Assembly (NCBI RefSeq): GCF_005117025.1
Contig: NZ_SWCO01000001.1
Location: 372,001 to 436,000 of the forward strand
Reading direction: 5' to 3'
DNA: 64,000 nucleotides
Source of the DNA: Alteromonas portus
GTDB taxonomy: Bacteria > Pseudomonadota > Gammaproteobacteria > Enterobacterales > Alteromonadaceae
Shown here: piece by piece, positions 18,838 to 31,467 of the stretch
Layout of the letters: each line of letters opens with the position of its first letter
How positions within the stretch are numbered: position 1 is the stretch's first letter
Position numbers and translations under genes: made by a program
The notes under the pieces: generated by a model
Databases searched by the model: none
What the model was told of the DNA's origin: nothing
The model's input: only the letters and a program-made list of their open reading frames with translations

Positions 18838-20397
18838 TTATACTCCTGCAACGCGTTCTTGTTGATTTTTTTGCTGATCAATTTGATCGGCCAAATATGT
18901 GTTATTTAATACAAAGATAAGGGCTTTAACGCCGGCTTCCACAATATCAGTAGCAAGGCCAATCCCATGGAAACGGCGGCCTTTATATGTGGCGATAACG
19001 CTAACTTGGGCTAAAGCGTCTGCACCTTCACCTTTTGAATCTAGTTTAAAGTCGACAACTTCTAAATCTTCGTGACCAAGTATAGACATAATGGCCTTAT
19101 AAGCCGCATCTACTGGTCCGTTTCCTATGCTTGATTGGGTAATTTCCTCAGCGCCTACTTTCATTTTAACGGTGGCGCTCGGAATGATTTCACGCCCAGA
19201 ATTCGCTTGAAGATAAAGTAGCTGGAAGTGAGCCTGGTCATGCTTCTGCTTATCAAAGAACAACAAAGCTTCAAGGTCGTAGTCGTACACTTGACCTTTC
19301 TTATCGGCTAGCTTTAAGAAGGCGTCGTACACTGCTTCTAAATCGTAGTCTTCCGCTTTATAACCAAGCTCAGTCAATCGGTGCTTGATTACATGACGGC
19401 CAGAGCGAGACGTTAGGTTTAGGTTATTCTTATTAATGCCCACACTTTCAGGGGTCATAATCTCATACGTATTCTGTGCTTTTAAGACACCATCTTGGTG
19501 AATACCTGATGAGTGACTAAACGCATTAGCACCGACGATGGCTTTGTTTGCCTGAACCGGCATATTACAAAGCTGGCTCACCAATTTAGAGGTACGTGAA
19601 ATTTCGGTTGAATTGATATTAGTATCAATGCCTAACATGCTCTTACGGGTTTGTAAGATCATCGCAATTTCTTCAAGCGATGCATTACCGGCACGCTCGC
19701 CAATACCGTTAATCGTACATTCTACCTGTCTGGCGCCTTGCTCAACGGCTGCCAATGAATTTGCTACCGCTAAACCCAAGTCGTTGTGACAGTGAACGGA
19801 GATTGTCGCTTTGTCGATGTTGGGAACGCGATTGAATAATTGCTGGATAATACCGCCGAACTCTGTGGGTGTAGTGTAGCCCACTGTATCTGGGATATTA
19901 ACGGTAGTTGCACCTGCATTAATTGCTGCTTCTACCATGCGGCATAGATAGTCGATGTGAGTACGACCGGCGTCTTCGCACGAAAACTCAACGTCGTCAG
20001 TGTACTTACGAGCATGTTTCACTGCAGCCACTGCCATATCAACAATTTCATCTTGTGATTTACGTAGCTTGGCACCTACGTGAATTTCCGACGTTGCGAT
20101 GAATGTGTGAATTCGGAACTGCTCGGCAACGCTTAATGCTTGCCCACATGCATCAATATCGCCCGGCAATGCGCGAGACAGGCCGCAAACAATCGAGTTT
20201 TTAACCTCTTTGGCAATCATTTGTACAGAGCGAAAGTCGCCCGGAGAAGAGACAGGAAAGCCCGCTTCGATAATGTCTACGCCTAAACGTTCGAGCGCCA
20301 GCGCGATCTGTAGTTTCTCTTTGGCACTTAGGCTTGCAGGTAAAGCCTGCTCGCCGTCTCGCAATGTGGTATCAAAGATCTTCACTTGATTTGTCAT
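18838..20397 (-). CDS. leuA: 2-isopropylmalate synthase LeuA
   Basis: A 519-residue enzyme condensing acetyl-CoA with 2-ketoisovalerate, the committed step to leucine. [17 protein letters not shown] (8-24) gives the metal/substrate site; further hallmarks are [39 protein letters not shown] in mid-protein and HSSGIHQDG. The C-terminal third is the allosteric LeuA dimer domain that senses leucine. It is the first structural gene after the leuL leader and attenuator, so it is controlled both by attenuation and by feedback inhibition. Confidence 0.96.
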   Translation of the reverse strand: MTNQVKIFDTTLRDGEQALPASLSAKEKLQIALALERLGVDIIEAGFPVSSPGDFRSVQMIAKEVKNSIVCGLSRALPGDIDACGQALSVAEQFRIHTFIATSEIHVGAKLRKSQDEIVDMAVAAVKHARKYTDDVEFSCEDAGRTHIDYLCRMVEAAINAGATTVNIPDTVGYTTPTEFGGIIQQLFNRVPNIDKATISVHCHNDLGLAVANSLAAVEQGARQVECTINGIGERAGNASLEEIAMILQTRKSMLGIDTNINSTEISRTSKLVSQLCNMPVQANKAIVGANAFSHSSGIHQDGVLKAQNTYEIMTPESVGINKNNLNLTSRSGRHVIKHRLTELGYKAEDYDLEAVYDAFLKLADKKGQVYDYDLEALLFFDKQKHDQAHFQLLYLQANSGREIIPSATVKMKVGAEEITQSSIGNGPVDAAYKAIMSILGHEDLEVVDFKLDSKGEGADALAQVSVIATYKGRRFHGIGLATDIVEAGVKALIFVLNNTYLADQIDQQKNQQERVAGV

Positions 20398-20420
20398 GAC
20401 GCTCTCTCAGTTGAATAGTT

Positions 20421-20446
20421 AAAAAAAAACCCGTGCTAAGCACGGG
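20421..20446 (-). terminator. leu operon attenuator terminator
   Basis: On the minus strand CCCGTGC-TTA-GCACGGG is followed by nine T residues. It lies between the leucine-rich leader peptide and leuA, which is the place for a transcription attenuator. Confidence 0.85.
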
Positions 20447-20476
20447 TTTTTGTGAAATTAAATCGCTGGTCGCAAT

Positions 20477-20536
20477 CTACCCGTGCAGTCTGGCTGCCAT
20501 AAGGAGTAGAGATAGAAGAAGAAAACGAATACGCAT
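20477..20536 (-). CDS. leuL: leu operon leader peptide
   Basis: A 19-residue frame too short for routine gene calling: ATG at 20536, TAG ending at 20477. Seven of the 19 residues are Leu, six of them in a tight block (FLLLSLLLM) and including two CTA codons. It is placed about 60 nt before a strong terminator and 80 nt before leuA. When charged Leu-tRNA is scarce, ribosomes would stall on the Leu run and prevent terminator folding. The competing antiterminator pairing was not worked out. Confidence 0.85.
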   Translation of the reverse strand: MRIRFLLLSLLLMAARLHG

Positions 20537-20573
20537 TTGCTGTTGTTTCTTTGCTGACCAAGTTGATAGCGAC

Positions 20574-20602
20574 AATGTACCCATGTGGCGGGGAGAGGTC
20601 AA
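20574..20602 (-). promoter_or_regulatory. Candidate leu operon promoter
   Basis: On the minus strand TTGACC (20602-20597) and TACATT (20579-20574) are separated by 17 bp. A start site near 20567 would give a leader about 30 nt ahead of leuL. Upstream, AGGAT-gtat-ATCCT (20661-20674) is a short inverted repeat of unknown meaning. Confidence 0.55.
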
Positions 20603-20830
20603 CCATTGTTTACGATAATGAGTATATTTTTCGTGTATAAATGCTATCTTTTTATTATTTAGGATGTATATCCTAATTCAAGCACTGCGAGTTGCTTGAA
20701 TAGTGAGGTTTATGCTGTGGTAATGGCAGTTTTTGCGTTTTTAAATTGGTTTTTTAGGATGAGTGTACTAATGAGTGGTGAATTAATGTGAAGTTGTTTT
20801 GGGTGTTTATTTAATTAGGGTGAATATTTA

Positions 20831-21583
20831 TTAGCTTGCCGGCGTCAAGGTGAAGTTTTTCCAGTTTATCTGCGTTGACAAGCGCATTTCTCTCATAGAA
20901 AGCGAGCGTGGGCTGGCTTTTGTTTTGTAGTTCCACATATGCCCACAGCAAGCGCTGCTCATTATGGGTTTAGTGGGCTTTAATATTGTCAGAGTGGTTT
21001 TTGAGAGTTGAGGAGAAGAGTAACCCTCTTTTTTCGGATCATCAGTCACTTGATCGTTGTGAGAATCATCAGATGCTAAGGTTTTGGTTAACTGTTTTTG
21101 GCCTATATTAAACCAACCATGCTTATTTAGATGGATTTCGCTGAGAGAGTCGCGAAACATGTCGATAGAGTCTAATTCAATGGTTAGCCCTTCGATACTT
21201 TGGACCAGTATAGGTACGACTAAGCCATAGTCAGTATTTTTCATGTACCAAAGCACACATTTTTCATTATCTTGCGACAAGCCCGGACATTTATTGGGTT
21301 GTTTACCATACCAACTTCCGTTGTGTGTATCGACTTCCAACGGAAACAACGATTGGGATTGAGTGACCATAAAGCGTGCCACGCTTCTCACATGATAAGG
21401 CAACCCTCCAACTCGCCGTTTTAAGATTGACGCATTGTTTGTGCTCAAGTGAGACAGTGCTAGTAATTCTCTTTCATAAAGCGCGGTACAAATTTCGGTG
21501 AACTGCGCATGACTACCACCTAGTCCGCCCGATTCGCCAAAAAAACCTGTCTGAGATCGAGAAGAAGGGTTCTCTGATGTCAT
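20831..21583 (-). CDS. Protein of unknown function
   Basis: A 250-residue soluble-looking protein with no signal peptide or membrane helix. I do not recognise the family. Visible features: a Gly/Ser-rich N terminus (FFGESGGLGG), an N-terminal helical region with two basic stretches, a YGLVVPILVQSIEGLTIELD beta-rich core, a Lys/Asp/Ser-rich linker (about 165-195) and a C-terminal SACCGHMWNY segment with adjacent cysteines and His. It has its own transcription unit, divergent from the TonB-dependent receptor and downstream of nothing. It may be lineage-specific. Coding character looks normal and the ATG is plausible. Confidence 0.6.
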   Translation of the reverse strand: MTSENPSSRSQTGFFGESGGLGGSHAQFTEICTALYERELLALSHLSTNNASILKRRVGGLPYHVRSVARFMVTQSQSLFPLEVDTHNGSWYGKQPNKCPGLSQDNEKCVLWYMKNTDYGLVVPILVQSIEGLTIELDSIDMFRDSLSEIHLNKHGWFNIGQKQLTKTLASDDSHNDQVTDDPKKEGYSSPQLSKTTLTILKPTKPIMSSACCGHMWNYKTKASPRSLSMREMRLSTQINWKNFTLTPAS

Positions 21584-22106
21584 TGCTTATCTATACATTT
21601 ACTTTTCATTATTGCACAACCGTATCAAGAAACTGCATTAAGCGCCACATGGGTGTTTCAAAACCTTATTGTGCAAATAGGGTGTTCAATAAACGGCAAG
21701 AAGTTTGGGTTGTTCTCGTTAAGCAGTTATCGATCACTACTAATTACCAATAAACCTGTATTACCAATTTTGTGTAGTGGTATGAAGTTTACTTAAGCAC
21801 TCCAAAAACCAATAGTATTGAAGATTAAATTGTTTAATTTGCTGATTTAATTGATTTTACGGTGTTTTTTCTTGCGTTATAAAGATAGATTTCTATTCTT
21901 TTATGTTATTGGTAATGCCAAAAATATTAAACATTTTGACTATTTTTTAACATTTCGTGTTGACCAATGTAAAAACTTGTCTTACTTTTGTAAGTGTCTT
22001 GTAAAGTAGGTGTAAGTCAAGTTTGCAGGGCAGGTAAGTTGCAAATCAATTAAGCGGTAAGGAATGAGTGATTAGACATTCCTCAATCCTTAAGAGGAAA
22101 ACACAC
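21584..22106. other. Long divergent intergenic region with repeated ATTACCAAT motif
   Basis: 523 bp, AT-rich, with no gene. ATTACCAAT occurs at 21743-21751 and 21760-21768 (17 bp apart, same orientation) and inverted as ATTGGTAAT at 21908-21916. A small palindrome CAATA-g-TATTG lies at 21810-21820. All are upstream of the candidate receptor promoter at 21960-21988, so they may be operator sites. They resemble half sites of TTGGTA-n-TACCAA-type operators, but no full palindrome is present. Confidence 0.5.
21960..21988 (+). promoter_or_regulatory. Candidate promoter of the TonB-dependent receptor
   Basis: TTGACC (21960-21965), a 17-bp spacer and TACTTT (21983-21988). This leaves a 5' untranslated leader of about 110 nt before the ATG at 22107. 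Confidence 0.5.
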
Positions 22107-25064
22107 ATGGCACACAAATTATCTAAAATTACACTTGCGGTACTTTCGGCTACGACACTAAGCCTTACCGCAGCTGCAAACGCACAAGAAACACAGCAAG
22201 AACAGAATGAAGATGTAGAGGTAATAGAGGTATCGGGCATCCGAGCTTCACTGGCTAGCGCAATGAATGAAAAGCGCTTCAAAAATAATCTTGTAGAGGT
22301 TATTGAAGCGGAAGATATTGGTAAGCTACCAGACCAAAACCTAGCGGAAGTTCTTGAAAACATCACAGGTATTCAGATTACGCGTGAAGCGGGTGTTGGT
22401 ACAGGCGTTCAAATTCGTGGTACCGATGCCAACCGTACTGAAATCAACGGTGTTTCAACAGTTGGCTCAGGTGCAGGTCGAAGCGGTATTGACTTTGAGG
22501 ACGTTTCAGCAGCGATTATAGCGGGCCTTGAGGTTACCAAGTCACCTGATGCAAAAACCATTGAAGGTTCAGTGGGTGGTACAATTAACCTTAAAACTAT
22601 TCGCCCCTTACAGCTGAACGAACAGCTAGCGGCGTTTCGTGTTCAGGGCGAAAACAGTAGCTTAACTACTGATAGCAACTTTCAGCCTCGTATCTCAGGT
22701 ACGTTTGGTGATAACTGGGATACCGACCACGGTACCATTGGTGTTGTTATAAGCGGTAGCTATGCACAACAAGACGTAACGGCGTTTCGCCCACGTGCAG
22801 ACAGAGATAACTTAGTTGCATCAGACAGCGGTGTAGCAAGCGCGCAATCTTTTGATTTTTTACCTATCCAGTTCTTTGTTCAAGATTACGATAACTTCGA
22901 GTACGAAACTAAAAACCTTGTAGGTACCATTGAGTGGGCGCCAAATGACAATACCAAGTTTTTCTTTGACGCCATTATTAATGATCAAGAACGTCTGCAA
23001 GAAAGTTCTCGTGTTCAAGCATCGGGTGTAAGTGCGCTAAATGACATTTCTGTTCCTGATGAGTTTGAAACTATCAACTTTGGTTCATTAGGTGGTACAA
23101 ACCTAGGTTCTATCCAAGCGGCACTGCGTGGCGTTATACCTGTAAACCTGGAAAACGATGACGACGATCCGAATCTACGTTTATCAACAGATACAAATTC
23201 TCGTGTAACGAAGAGCGAAATTTTCCGCTTAGGTGGTGAATGGCAGGGTGAAAAGTGGAGCGTATTTGCAGAGGTAGCCTCTTCATCGTCTGATACTACT
23301 ACGCCAAGCTTTAATACAACGCTTAACTTTATCAACCCGAATGCGCCGTTAGATGCCGGTGGTGCGAACGATAACTCAGTACCATTTGCGTACGATCTTA
23401 GCGGAGGCGCACTAACATTTGGTATTGCTGAGGGGGCAGAATATGCCCCAACTGTAGAGCAATTATTAGACCCTTACAACGTAGTACTTCGTGACGTTAA
23501 CATCGGTCGTGATGTTGTTGAAAATTCTGAGGATGCGTTCAGAGTCGATTTCACCTATTACGTTGACTCGCTTATCACATCTGTTGATTTTGGCTATCGT
23601 TACAACAAGTCTAGCAGTATGATGCAGGACATCAGCACTAGCGTAGGTTTGCGTTCAATGGAAGATAGTCCGCGTGGTGACCTCTTCGCTGATTTGCTAG
23701 TGGCTGGCCCAGACAACTTTAACGAAGCTGATGGTAGAGAGTTATACGTAAAAGATTTTCTCCTCATCGATCCTGAATTGGTTTCTTCTGACCCAGACGG
23801 TGTATTAGCAACGCTACAAAGTGCGCTTGAAGCACACGGCTCTTCACGGTCATTAGGTCAACCAACGGCAAGTTCGTCAGGTTTCTTTGATATCGAAGAA
23901 GATACGCACGCACTTTATGCTCAAGCTAACTTCGAGTATGAAATGTTTAGAGGTAACTTCGGTTTTCGTTACGTTCAAACTGATCTAACTTCTACGGGTA
24001 ACTCTGTAACAGAGGATGATGCTGGCAATGATATTGTTTCTACAATTGTATCTGAATCTGATTATAACTACTTCTTACCACGTTTTAACTTAGTTGCTGA
24101 TGTGGCGGATGATGTTGTGTTGAGGTTTGGTGCGGGTAAAGATATTCGTCGTCCTAACTTTGATGACCTTTCTACATCGGTAACATTCAGTACTAGCCCT
24201 AACCCGAACGTAGCTATCGGTAATCCTAACTTGAAACCTGAAGAGGTTATTTCTTACGACATAGCCGCTGAATGGTACTTCGCTGAGGCGAGCGTGTTGA
24301 GTGTTGGCTTTTTCCACAAGACGCGTAAAGAGTTACACGTAGACCAAATCGTAAGTGCCTTTGAGGATCCTACAACTGGTTACCGCGATCTCACTGACCC
24401 ATGTGAAGGCGGTGGTATCTTCAACCCTATCGCTGATATTAACGTGTTTGGCCCAGACCTAGGTACAGGTGTTTGTGTTGGTACTGAGACAAAAGTGAAC
24501 GATCCTGCTGAAACAACACAAAAGGGTATTGAAATTGCTGTTCAGTATGACCTTTCCAGCTTTGAACAAGAACTCGGCTGGGCATCAGGTTTCGGTGTGC
24601 TTGCTAACTACACAATACAAGAATTCTCTGGTGGTGAATTAGAAAATTCTGCGACAAGTCGTGCAGACGCCGTCTTCGCAGCGACTACGGGTGTCGAAGA
24701 TATTGACGTAAAAGCAGTTCAAGGCTTACTAAACCTGTCGGAAAATGCTTACAACATAACGCTTTACTACGAGAAGTTTGGCTTGTCTGCTCGTATGCGC
24801 TACACATGGCGTGAAGCGTATCGTACCGATGACTTCGGTAGTACGTCTAGCTTCCCATGGGGCTTCCCAGCGGTACAAGCTGACCGTGGTCAGTTAAATG
24901 CAAGTGTGACTTACGATGTTAACGAAAACCTTAATATTGGTGTTGAGGCAGTAAACATTACTGAGTCTGAAGTAGAGCAGTACTGTGTTAACGAAGGCTC
25001 ACTTCTGTGCTTCCAAGGTCTTACTGACCGAAGAATTACTGTAGGTGCAAACTATCGTTTTTAA
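22107..25064 (+). CDS. TonB-dependent outer-membrane receptor
   Basis: The ATG at 22107 follows AAGAGGAAA; the longer GTG start at 22068 would spoil the signal peptide. About 985 residues: signal peptide cleaved near AANA (residue ~26), TonB-box-like VEVIEVSGIR, plug domain (LPDQNLAEVLENITGIQITRE, IRGTDANRTEINGV, EVTKSPDAKTIEGSVGGTINLKT), then a 22-strand-type beta barrel ending in a C-terminal Phe. The plug is of the class common in Xanthomonas, Caulobacter and Alteromonas, often tied to carbohydrate uptake. No degradative enzyme or inner-membrane transporter flanks it, so the substrate is unknown. It stands alone, with its own terminator. Confidence 0.92.
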   Translation: MAHKLSKITLAVLSATTLSLTAAANAQETQQEQNEDVEVIEVSGIRASLASAMNEKRFKNNLVEVIEAEDIGKLPDQNLAEVLENITGIQITREAGVGTGVQIRGTDANRTEINGVSTVGSGAGRSGIDFEDVSAAIIAGLEVTKSPDAKTIEGSVGGTINLKTIRPLQLNEQLAAFRVQGENSSLTTDSNFQPRISGTFGDNWDTDHGTIGVVISGSYAQQDVTAFRPRADRDNLVASDSGVASAQSFDFLPIQFFVQDYDNFEYETKNLVGTIEWAPNDNTKFFFDAIINDQERLQESSRVQASGVSALNDISVPDEFETINFGSLGGTNLGSIQAALRGVIPVNLENDDDDPNLRLSTDTNSRVTKSEIFRLGGEWQGEKWSVFAEVASSSSDTTTPSFNTTLNFINPNAPLDAGGANDNSVPFAYDLSGGALTFGIAEGAEYAPTVEQLLDPYNVVLRDVNIGRDVVENSEDAFRVDFTYYVDSLITSVDFGYRYNKSSSMMQDISTSVGLRSMEDSPRGDLFADLLVAGPDNFNEADGRELYVKDFLLIDPELVSSDPDGVLATLQSALEAHGSSRSLGQPTASSSGFFDIEEDTHALYAQANFEYEMFRGNFGFRYVQTDLTSTGNSVTEDDAGNDIVSTIVSESDYNYFLPRFNLVADVADDVVLRFGAGKDIRRPNFDDLSTSVTFSTSPNPNVAIGNPNLKPEEVISYDIAAEWYFAEASVLSVGFFHKTRKELHVDQIVSAFEDPTTGYRDLTDPCEGGGIFNPIADINVFGPDLGTGVCVGTETKVNDPAETTQKGIEIAVQYDLSSFEQELGWASGFGVLANYTIQEFSGGELENSATSRADAVFAATTGVEDIDVKAVQGLLNLSENAYNITLYYEKFGLSARMRYTWREAYRTDDFGSTSSFPWGFPAVQADRGQLNASVTYDVNENLNIGVEAVNITESEVEQYCVNEGSLLCFQGLTDRRITVGANYRF

Positions 25065-25139
25065 TTTGTAAAACAACTGCCGTGGCACGCGGCAGTAACT
25101 ACACCCTGGATCACAAAGTGTGGTTGTGATGTGTGCATT

Positions 25140-25167
25140 AGCCCTAACGCCAGTTAGGGCTTTTTTT
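25140..25167 (+). terminator. Terminator of the TonB-dependent receptor gene
   Basis: AGCCCTAAC-GCCA-GTTAGGGCT followed by seven T. A second hairpin (CTGCCG/CGGCAG) lies just upstream at about 25078-25095. Confidence 0.88.
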
Positions 25168-25498
25168 GATTTTTTTTTAGTTCTTATTTCGCCGCTGTTT
25201 ACCCCTTCTAAAACACTAGCTCCTCTTATTTAATATTTGTTTGAAGAAAGTGTTTTGAAACTTTCATATCGTTATTAAGTCACCATGTTTAAACGTTAAC
25301 TACATATATCTGTCATTGATTGACAGCTCAGACATGAGCTAAAAGCTTTTTTTAGAGAGCAGAGAGCAGAGAGCAGAGAGCAGAGAGCAGAGAGCAGAGA
25401 GCAGAGAGCAGAGAGCAGAGAGCAGAGAGCAGAGGGTGCAGTGCAGAGCGCCTGGAACGTCAATTACTTAAAGAGCGCGGAATCAGTGATACGCATAC
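25168..25498. other. Non-coding region holding the heptamer repeat
   Basis: About 330 bp between the receptor terminator and the eno terminator. It contains AGCTCA-gaca-TGAGCT (25325-25340) and the AGAGAGC array; otherwise I see nothing. Confidence 0.5.
25354..25434. repeat. Perfect 7-bp tandem repeat, 11 copies
   Basis: The unit AGAGAGC is repeated 11 times without a mismatch (25354-25430) plus a partial unit. It is purine-rich on the + strand. It sits between two terminators of convergent genes and inside no gene, so changes in copy number would not shift a reading frame here. Confidence 0.95.
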
Positions 25499-25532
25499 AA
25501 AAAAGGCACCGCGTATTACGCTGGTGCCTTTT
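25499..25532 (-). terminator. Terminator of eno
   Basis: AAAAGGCACC and GGTGCCTTTT pair around GCG-tatta-CGC; on the minus strand it ends in a run of T. It lies about 30 bp after the eno stop. Confidence 0.85.
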
Positions 25533-25563
25533 AAAAGTGAGTTAAGCCACTTTAGGGCTAAAC

Positions 25564-26865
<1,302 letters not shown>

Positions 26866-26914
26866 TCAACAATTGAATGGGGCGCAACGGGAGAGAGCGC
26901 CCCTTTATTAGTAA

Positions 26915-28591
<1,677 letters not shown>

Positions 28592-28640
28592 TTAGAACAA
28601 AACCAGCTACACTTTGGACGGGGCGATAGTATACGCAAAA

Positions 28641-28673
28641 TCATGTGGGCAGACAATCAATTTGCCCACATGA
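28641..28673 (-). terminator. Likely terminator of mutS
   Basis: A perfect 11-bp stem (TCATGTGGGCA with TGCCCACATGA) and an 11-nt loop, followed on the minus strand by TTTT. It lies 30 bp after the mutS stop and about 95 bp before pyrG. Confidence 0.65.
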
Positions 28674-28702
28674 TGCGCAATTTATACGCACTTAAGCTTG
28701 GT

Positions 28703-31342
28703 TTAAGACTGGCTTAGACGCTTTAGTGTGTAGATGAGGTCTAGCGCTTGGCGCGGTGATAGCTCGTCGGGCGATAAGTTTTCAAGGGCTTCTACTACCG
28801 GGTGCGGCTTGTCAGGGAACAGCATTTCAGCTTGGCCTTTGGTATTTGATGGAGCTTTACCTGATGCGCTTGTTTTATTTGCACCTTTTGCTGAGGTCTT
28901 CGATACCAAAGACTCGCCCTTGGCTTTCTCTGTTCCGTCTTCTGTGCTGGTCATAAGGTGCGATGATTCCAACACCGCAAGTTTTTGCTGCGCCGCTTTT
29001 ATAACCGCCTTCGGTACGCCTGCAAGTTGGGCAACCTGTAAACCAAAGCTTTTGCTCGCAGCGCCTTCTGATACGGTATGCATGAAGCGTATAGTATCTT
29101 CAAACTCCATCGCATCTAAGTGCACATTTACTACGCCACTTTGGGTTTCTGGAAGTTCAGTTAGTTCAAAGTAATGCGTGGCAAAAAGCGTATAAGCATT
29201 CAGCTGCTTTGCTAAATAACTTGCGCATGCCCACGCCAGTGACAATCCGTCATAGGTACTGGTACCACGGCCTATTTCATCCATTAATACTAACGAGTTT
29301 TCTGTGGCATTGTTTAGAATGTTCGCCGTTTCCGTCATCTCAACCATAAAGGTAGAGCGACCTGAGGCTAAGTCATCTGATGCGCCTATACGGGTGAAAA
29401 TACGATCGAGTTTCCCTATGTGTGCATTTTCTGCAGGCACAAAACTGCCTATGCAAGCCAACAGGGCAATCAGCGCAGTTTGGCGCATGTAGGTCGACTT
29501 ACCGCCCATGTTCGGGCCGGTAATAATCAGCATACGGCGCTCGGTATCTAGCTGAAGCGGGTTAGCAATGAAGGGGTCTTTCATTACATTCTCAACAACA
29601 GGGTGGCGACCAGCATCATAAGTAAGCGCACATTCTTGACTCAAATGTGGTCGATACCAATCAAGGGAGACTGCCCGTTCGGCAAAACAGCACAGCACGT
29701 CAAGCTTGGCAAGCGCTGCGGCGGTTTCAATTAAGTTGTTTAAGTGTGGCGCAAAGTTGTCGAATAAGGCTTCGTAAAGCTGCTTTTCAAGAGCAAGCGC
29801 AGCCCCCTGACTTCTTAACACTTTATCTTCGTGCTCTTTAAGTTCTGGCGTTATATAACGTTCAGTGTTTTTTAGGGTTTGTCTTCGAATATACTCAGCG
29901 GGCGCTAATGCACTGTTTGCACGGCTAATTTCAATAAAGAACCCGTGAACTTTGTTATAGCCCACTTTTAGCGTAGAAATGCCGGTGCGCTCGCGCTCAC
30001 GTTGCTCCATAGCGTCTAAGTAGTCGGTAGCACCTTGTGATAGCTTACGCAATTCATCAAGTTCGGCGTTATAGCCCTCTGCAATCACGCCGCCATCGCG
30101 TATTACCACTGGCGGGTTATCGATAATGGCATCATTTAACAGTGCTTGAAGCTCAGGGTAAGTGCCAATGGTTTCGCTAATACTTCTGATTTGGCCTGTG
30201 TCGAATCGAGCTAGGGCATCTTGTAAGTCAGGCAGCGCATTAAAGGCATTTTTTAGGCGAGCAAAGTCCCGTGGCCGCGCTGAACGAAGGGCTAAGCGCG
30301 CCATAATACGCTCAATGTCACCAATGTGCTTTAACGCGGTGCGAATATCTTCAGGGTCATCATTAATGAAAGTTTCAACAGCATCTAAGCGGCTGTGTAG
30401 TTCATGCTGATCAGTTAAAGGCGAGTGAATAACACGCTGTAGCATACGACTACCCATGGCCGTAGTGGTGGTATCCATCACGCTGAACAGCGTATTTTCC
30501 TGTCCGCCCGACAAATTATGGGTAAGTTCTAGGTTTCTGCGGGTGGCAGCATCCAGCTGCACGCGGCTGTCTTGCTGTTCGGTCTGGATGCGGCGAATGT
30601 GAGGCAGAGCAGTGCGCTGGGTATCCTTTACATATTGTAAAACGCAGCCCGCTGCGCCTAGGCCTTTTGTGACGCCTTTTATTCCAAAGCCATCTAATGT
30701 TTTGGTTTCAAACTGTGCGTTTAATTGCTCTGTGGCGGTATCAATGTCGAATTCCCATTCAGGACGGCGTCTAAGTCCTTTGCGGTTTTCAACAAGAGAC
30801 AAGCTTTCAAATCCTTCAGGATAGAGCAGTTCAGCTGGGTTAATGCGCTGAATTTCAGCAAGTAGGCTTTCATCGCTGTCACATTCAAACACAACAAAAC
30901 GACCGCTTGTAACATCTAGGGTTGCCAGACCATAGTGCATACTGTGACCACAAACGGCGGCCAGAATATTGTCGCGACGTTCTTCTAACAGCGCTTCGTC
31001 GGTGACTGTACCGGGCGTAACAATGCGTTGTACTGCGCGTTCAACAGGGCCTTTACTGGTGGCTGGGTCGCCTACCTGTTCACAAATGGCTACTGACTCG
31101 CCCATTTTCACTAAGCGTGACAGATAACTTTCTACCGCGTGATAAGGCACACCAGCCATAGGAATAGGTTCACCACCAGATTTTCCTCTAGCTGTTAATG
31201 ATATATCCAGTAATTCAGCAGCTTTTTTGGCATCGTCGTAAAACAACTCATAAAAGTCGCCCATGCGATAGAACAGTAAAATATTCGGATGCTGCGCCTT
31301 AATAGTCAGGTATTGGCGCATCATAGGAGTATGTGATTCCAA
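28703..31342 (-). CDS. mutS: DNA mismatch repair protein MutS
   Basis: I chose TTG at 31342: AGAGG lies 6 bp upstream, it gives MESHTPMM matching the family's N terminus, and it leaves room for promoters to the divergent pncC. A TTG at 31444 would extend it by 34 residues. The ~879-residue protein has the mismatch-reading [11 protein letters not shown] near the N terminus, the core and clamp domains, Walker [10 protein letters not shown], and [12 protein letters not shown]. The C-terminal part holds a Lys/Ser/Ala-rich linker, QAEMLF (similar to beta-clamp binding motifs) and a tetramerisation-like tail. Confidence 0.95.
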   Translation of the reverse strand: MESHTPMMRQYLTIKAQHPNILLFYRMGDFYELFYDDAKKAAELLDISLTARGKSGGEPIPMAGVPYHAVESYLSRLVKMGESVAICEQVGDPATSKGPVERAVQRIVTPGTVTDEALLEERRDNILAAVCGHSMHYGLATLDVTSGRFVVFECDSDESLLAEIQRINPAELLYPEGFESLSLVENRKGLRRRPEWEFDIDTATEQLNAQFETKTLDGFGIKGVTKGLGAAGCVLQYVKDTQRTALPHIRRIQTEQQDSRVQLDAATRRNLELTHNLSGGQENTLFSVMDTTTTAMGSRMLQRVIHSPLTDQHELHSRLDAVETFINDDPEDIRTALKHIGDIERIMARLALRSARPRDFARLKNAFNALPDLQDALARFDTGQIRSISETIGTYPELQALLNDAIIDNPPVVIRDGGVIAEGYNAELDELRKLSQGATDYLDAMEQRERERTGISTLKVGYNKVHGFFIEISRANSALAPAEYIRRQTLKNTERYITPELKEHEDKVLRSQGAALALEKQLYEALFDNFAPHLNNLIETAAALAKLDVLCCFAERAVSLDWYRPHLSQECALTYDAGRHPVVENVMKDPFIANPLQLDTERRMLIITGPNMGGKSTYMRQTALIALLACIGSFVPAENAHIGKLDRIFTRIGASDDLASGRSTFMVEMTETANILNNATENSLVLMDEIGRGTSTYDGLSLAWACASYLAKQLNAYTLFATHYFELTELPETQSGVVNVHLDAMEFEDTIRFMHTVSEGAASKSFGLQVAQLAGVPKAVIKAAQQKLAVLESSHLMTSTEDGTEKAKGESLVSKTSAKGANKTSASGKAPSNTKGQAEMLFPDKPHPVVEALENLSPDELSPRQALDLIYTLKRLSQS

Positions 31343-31467
31343 AAAATGCCTCTGCGAATTTGTTGCTGGGTTTAATGCCTGTTGAGGGGAATAAATGATA
31401 AACTCACGCCCACTAAGATCAAGCGAAGATCTGATAAAGCACAACAGGTGTAATTAGGTATATCCAA

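Noticed and set aside
21960..22106. GTG start at 22068 for the TonB-dependent receptor
   Set aside because: It adds 13 basic residues before a complete signal peptide; the ATG at 22107 has a good ribosome site.
25354..25434. CRISPR array or coding microsatellite
   Set aside because: The repeats are 7 bp with no spacers, and no frame crosses them because 7 is not a multiple of 3 and no gene is there.
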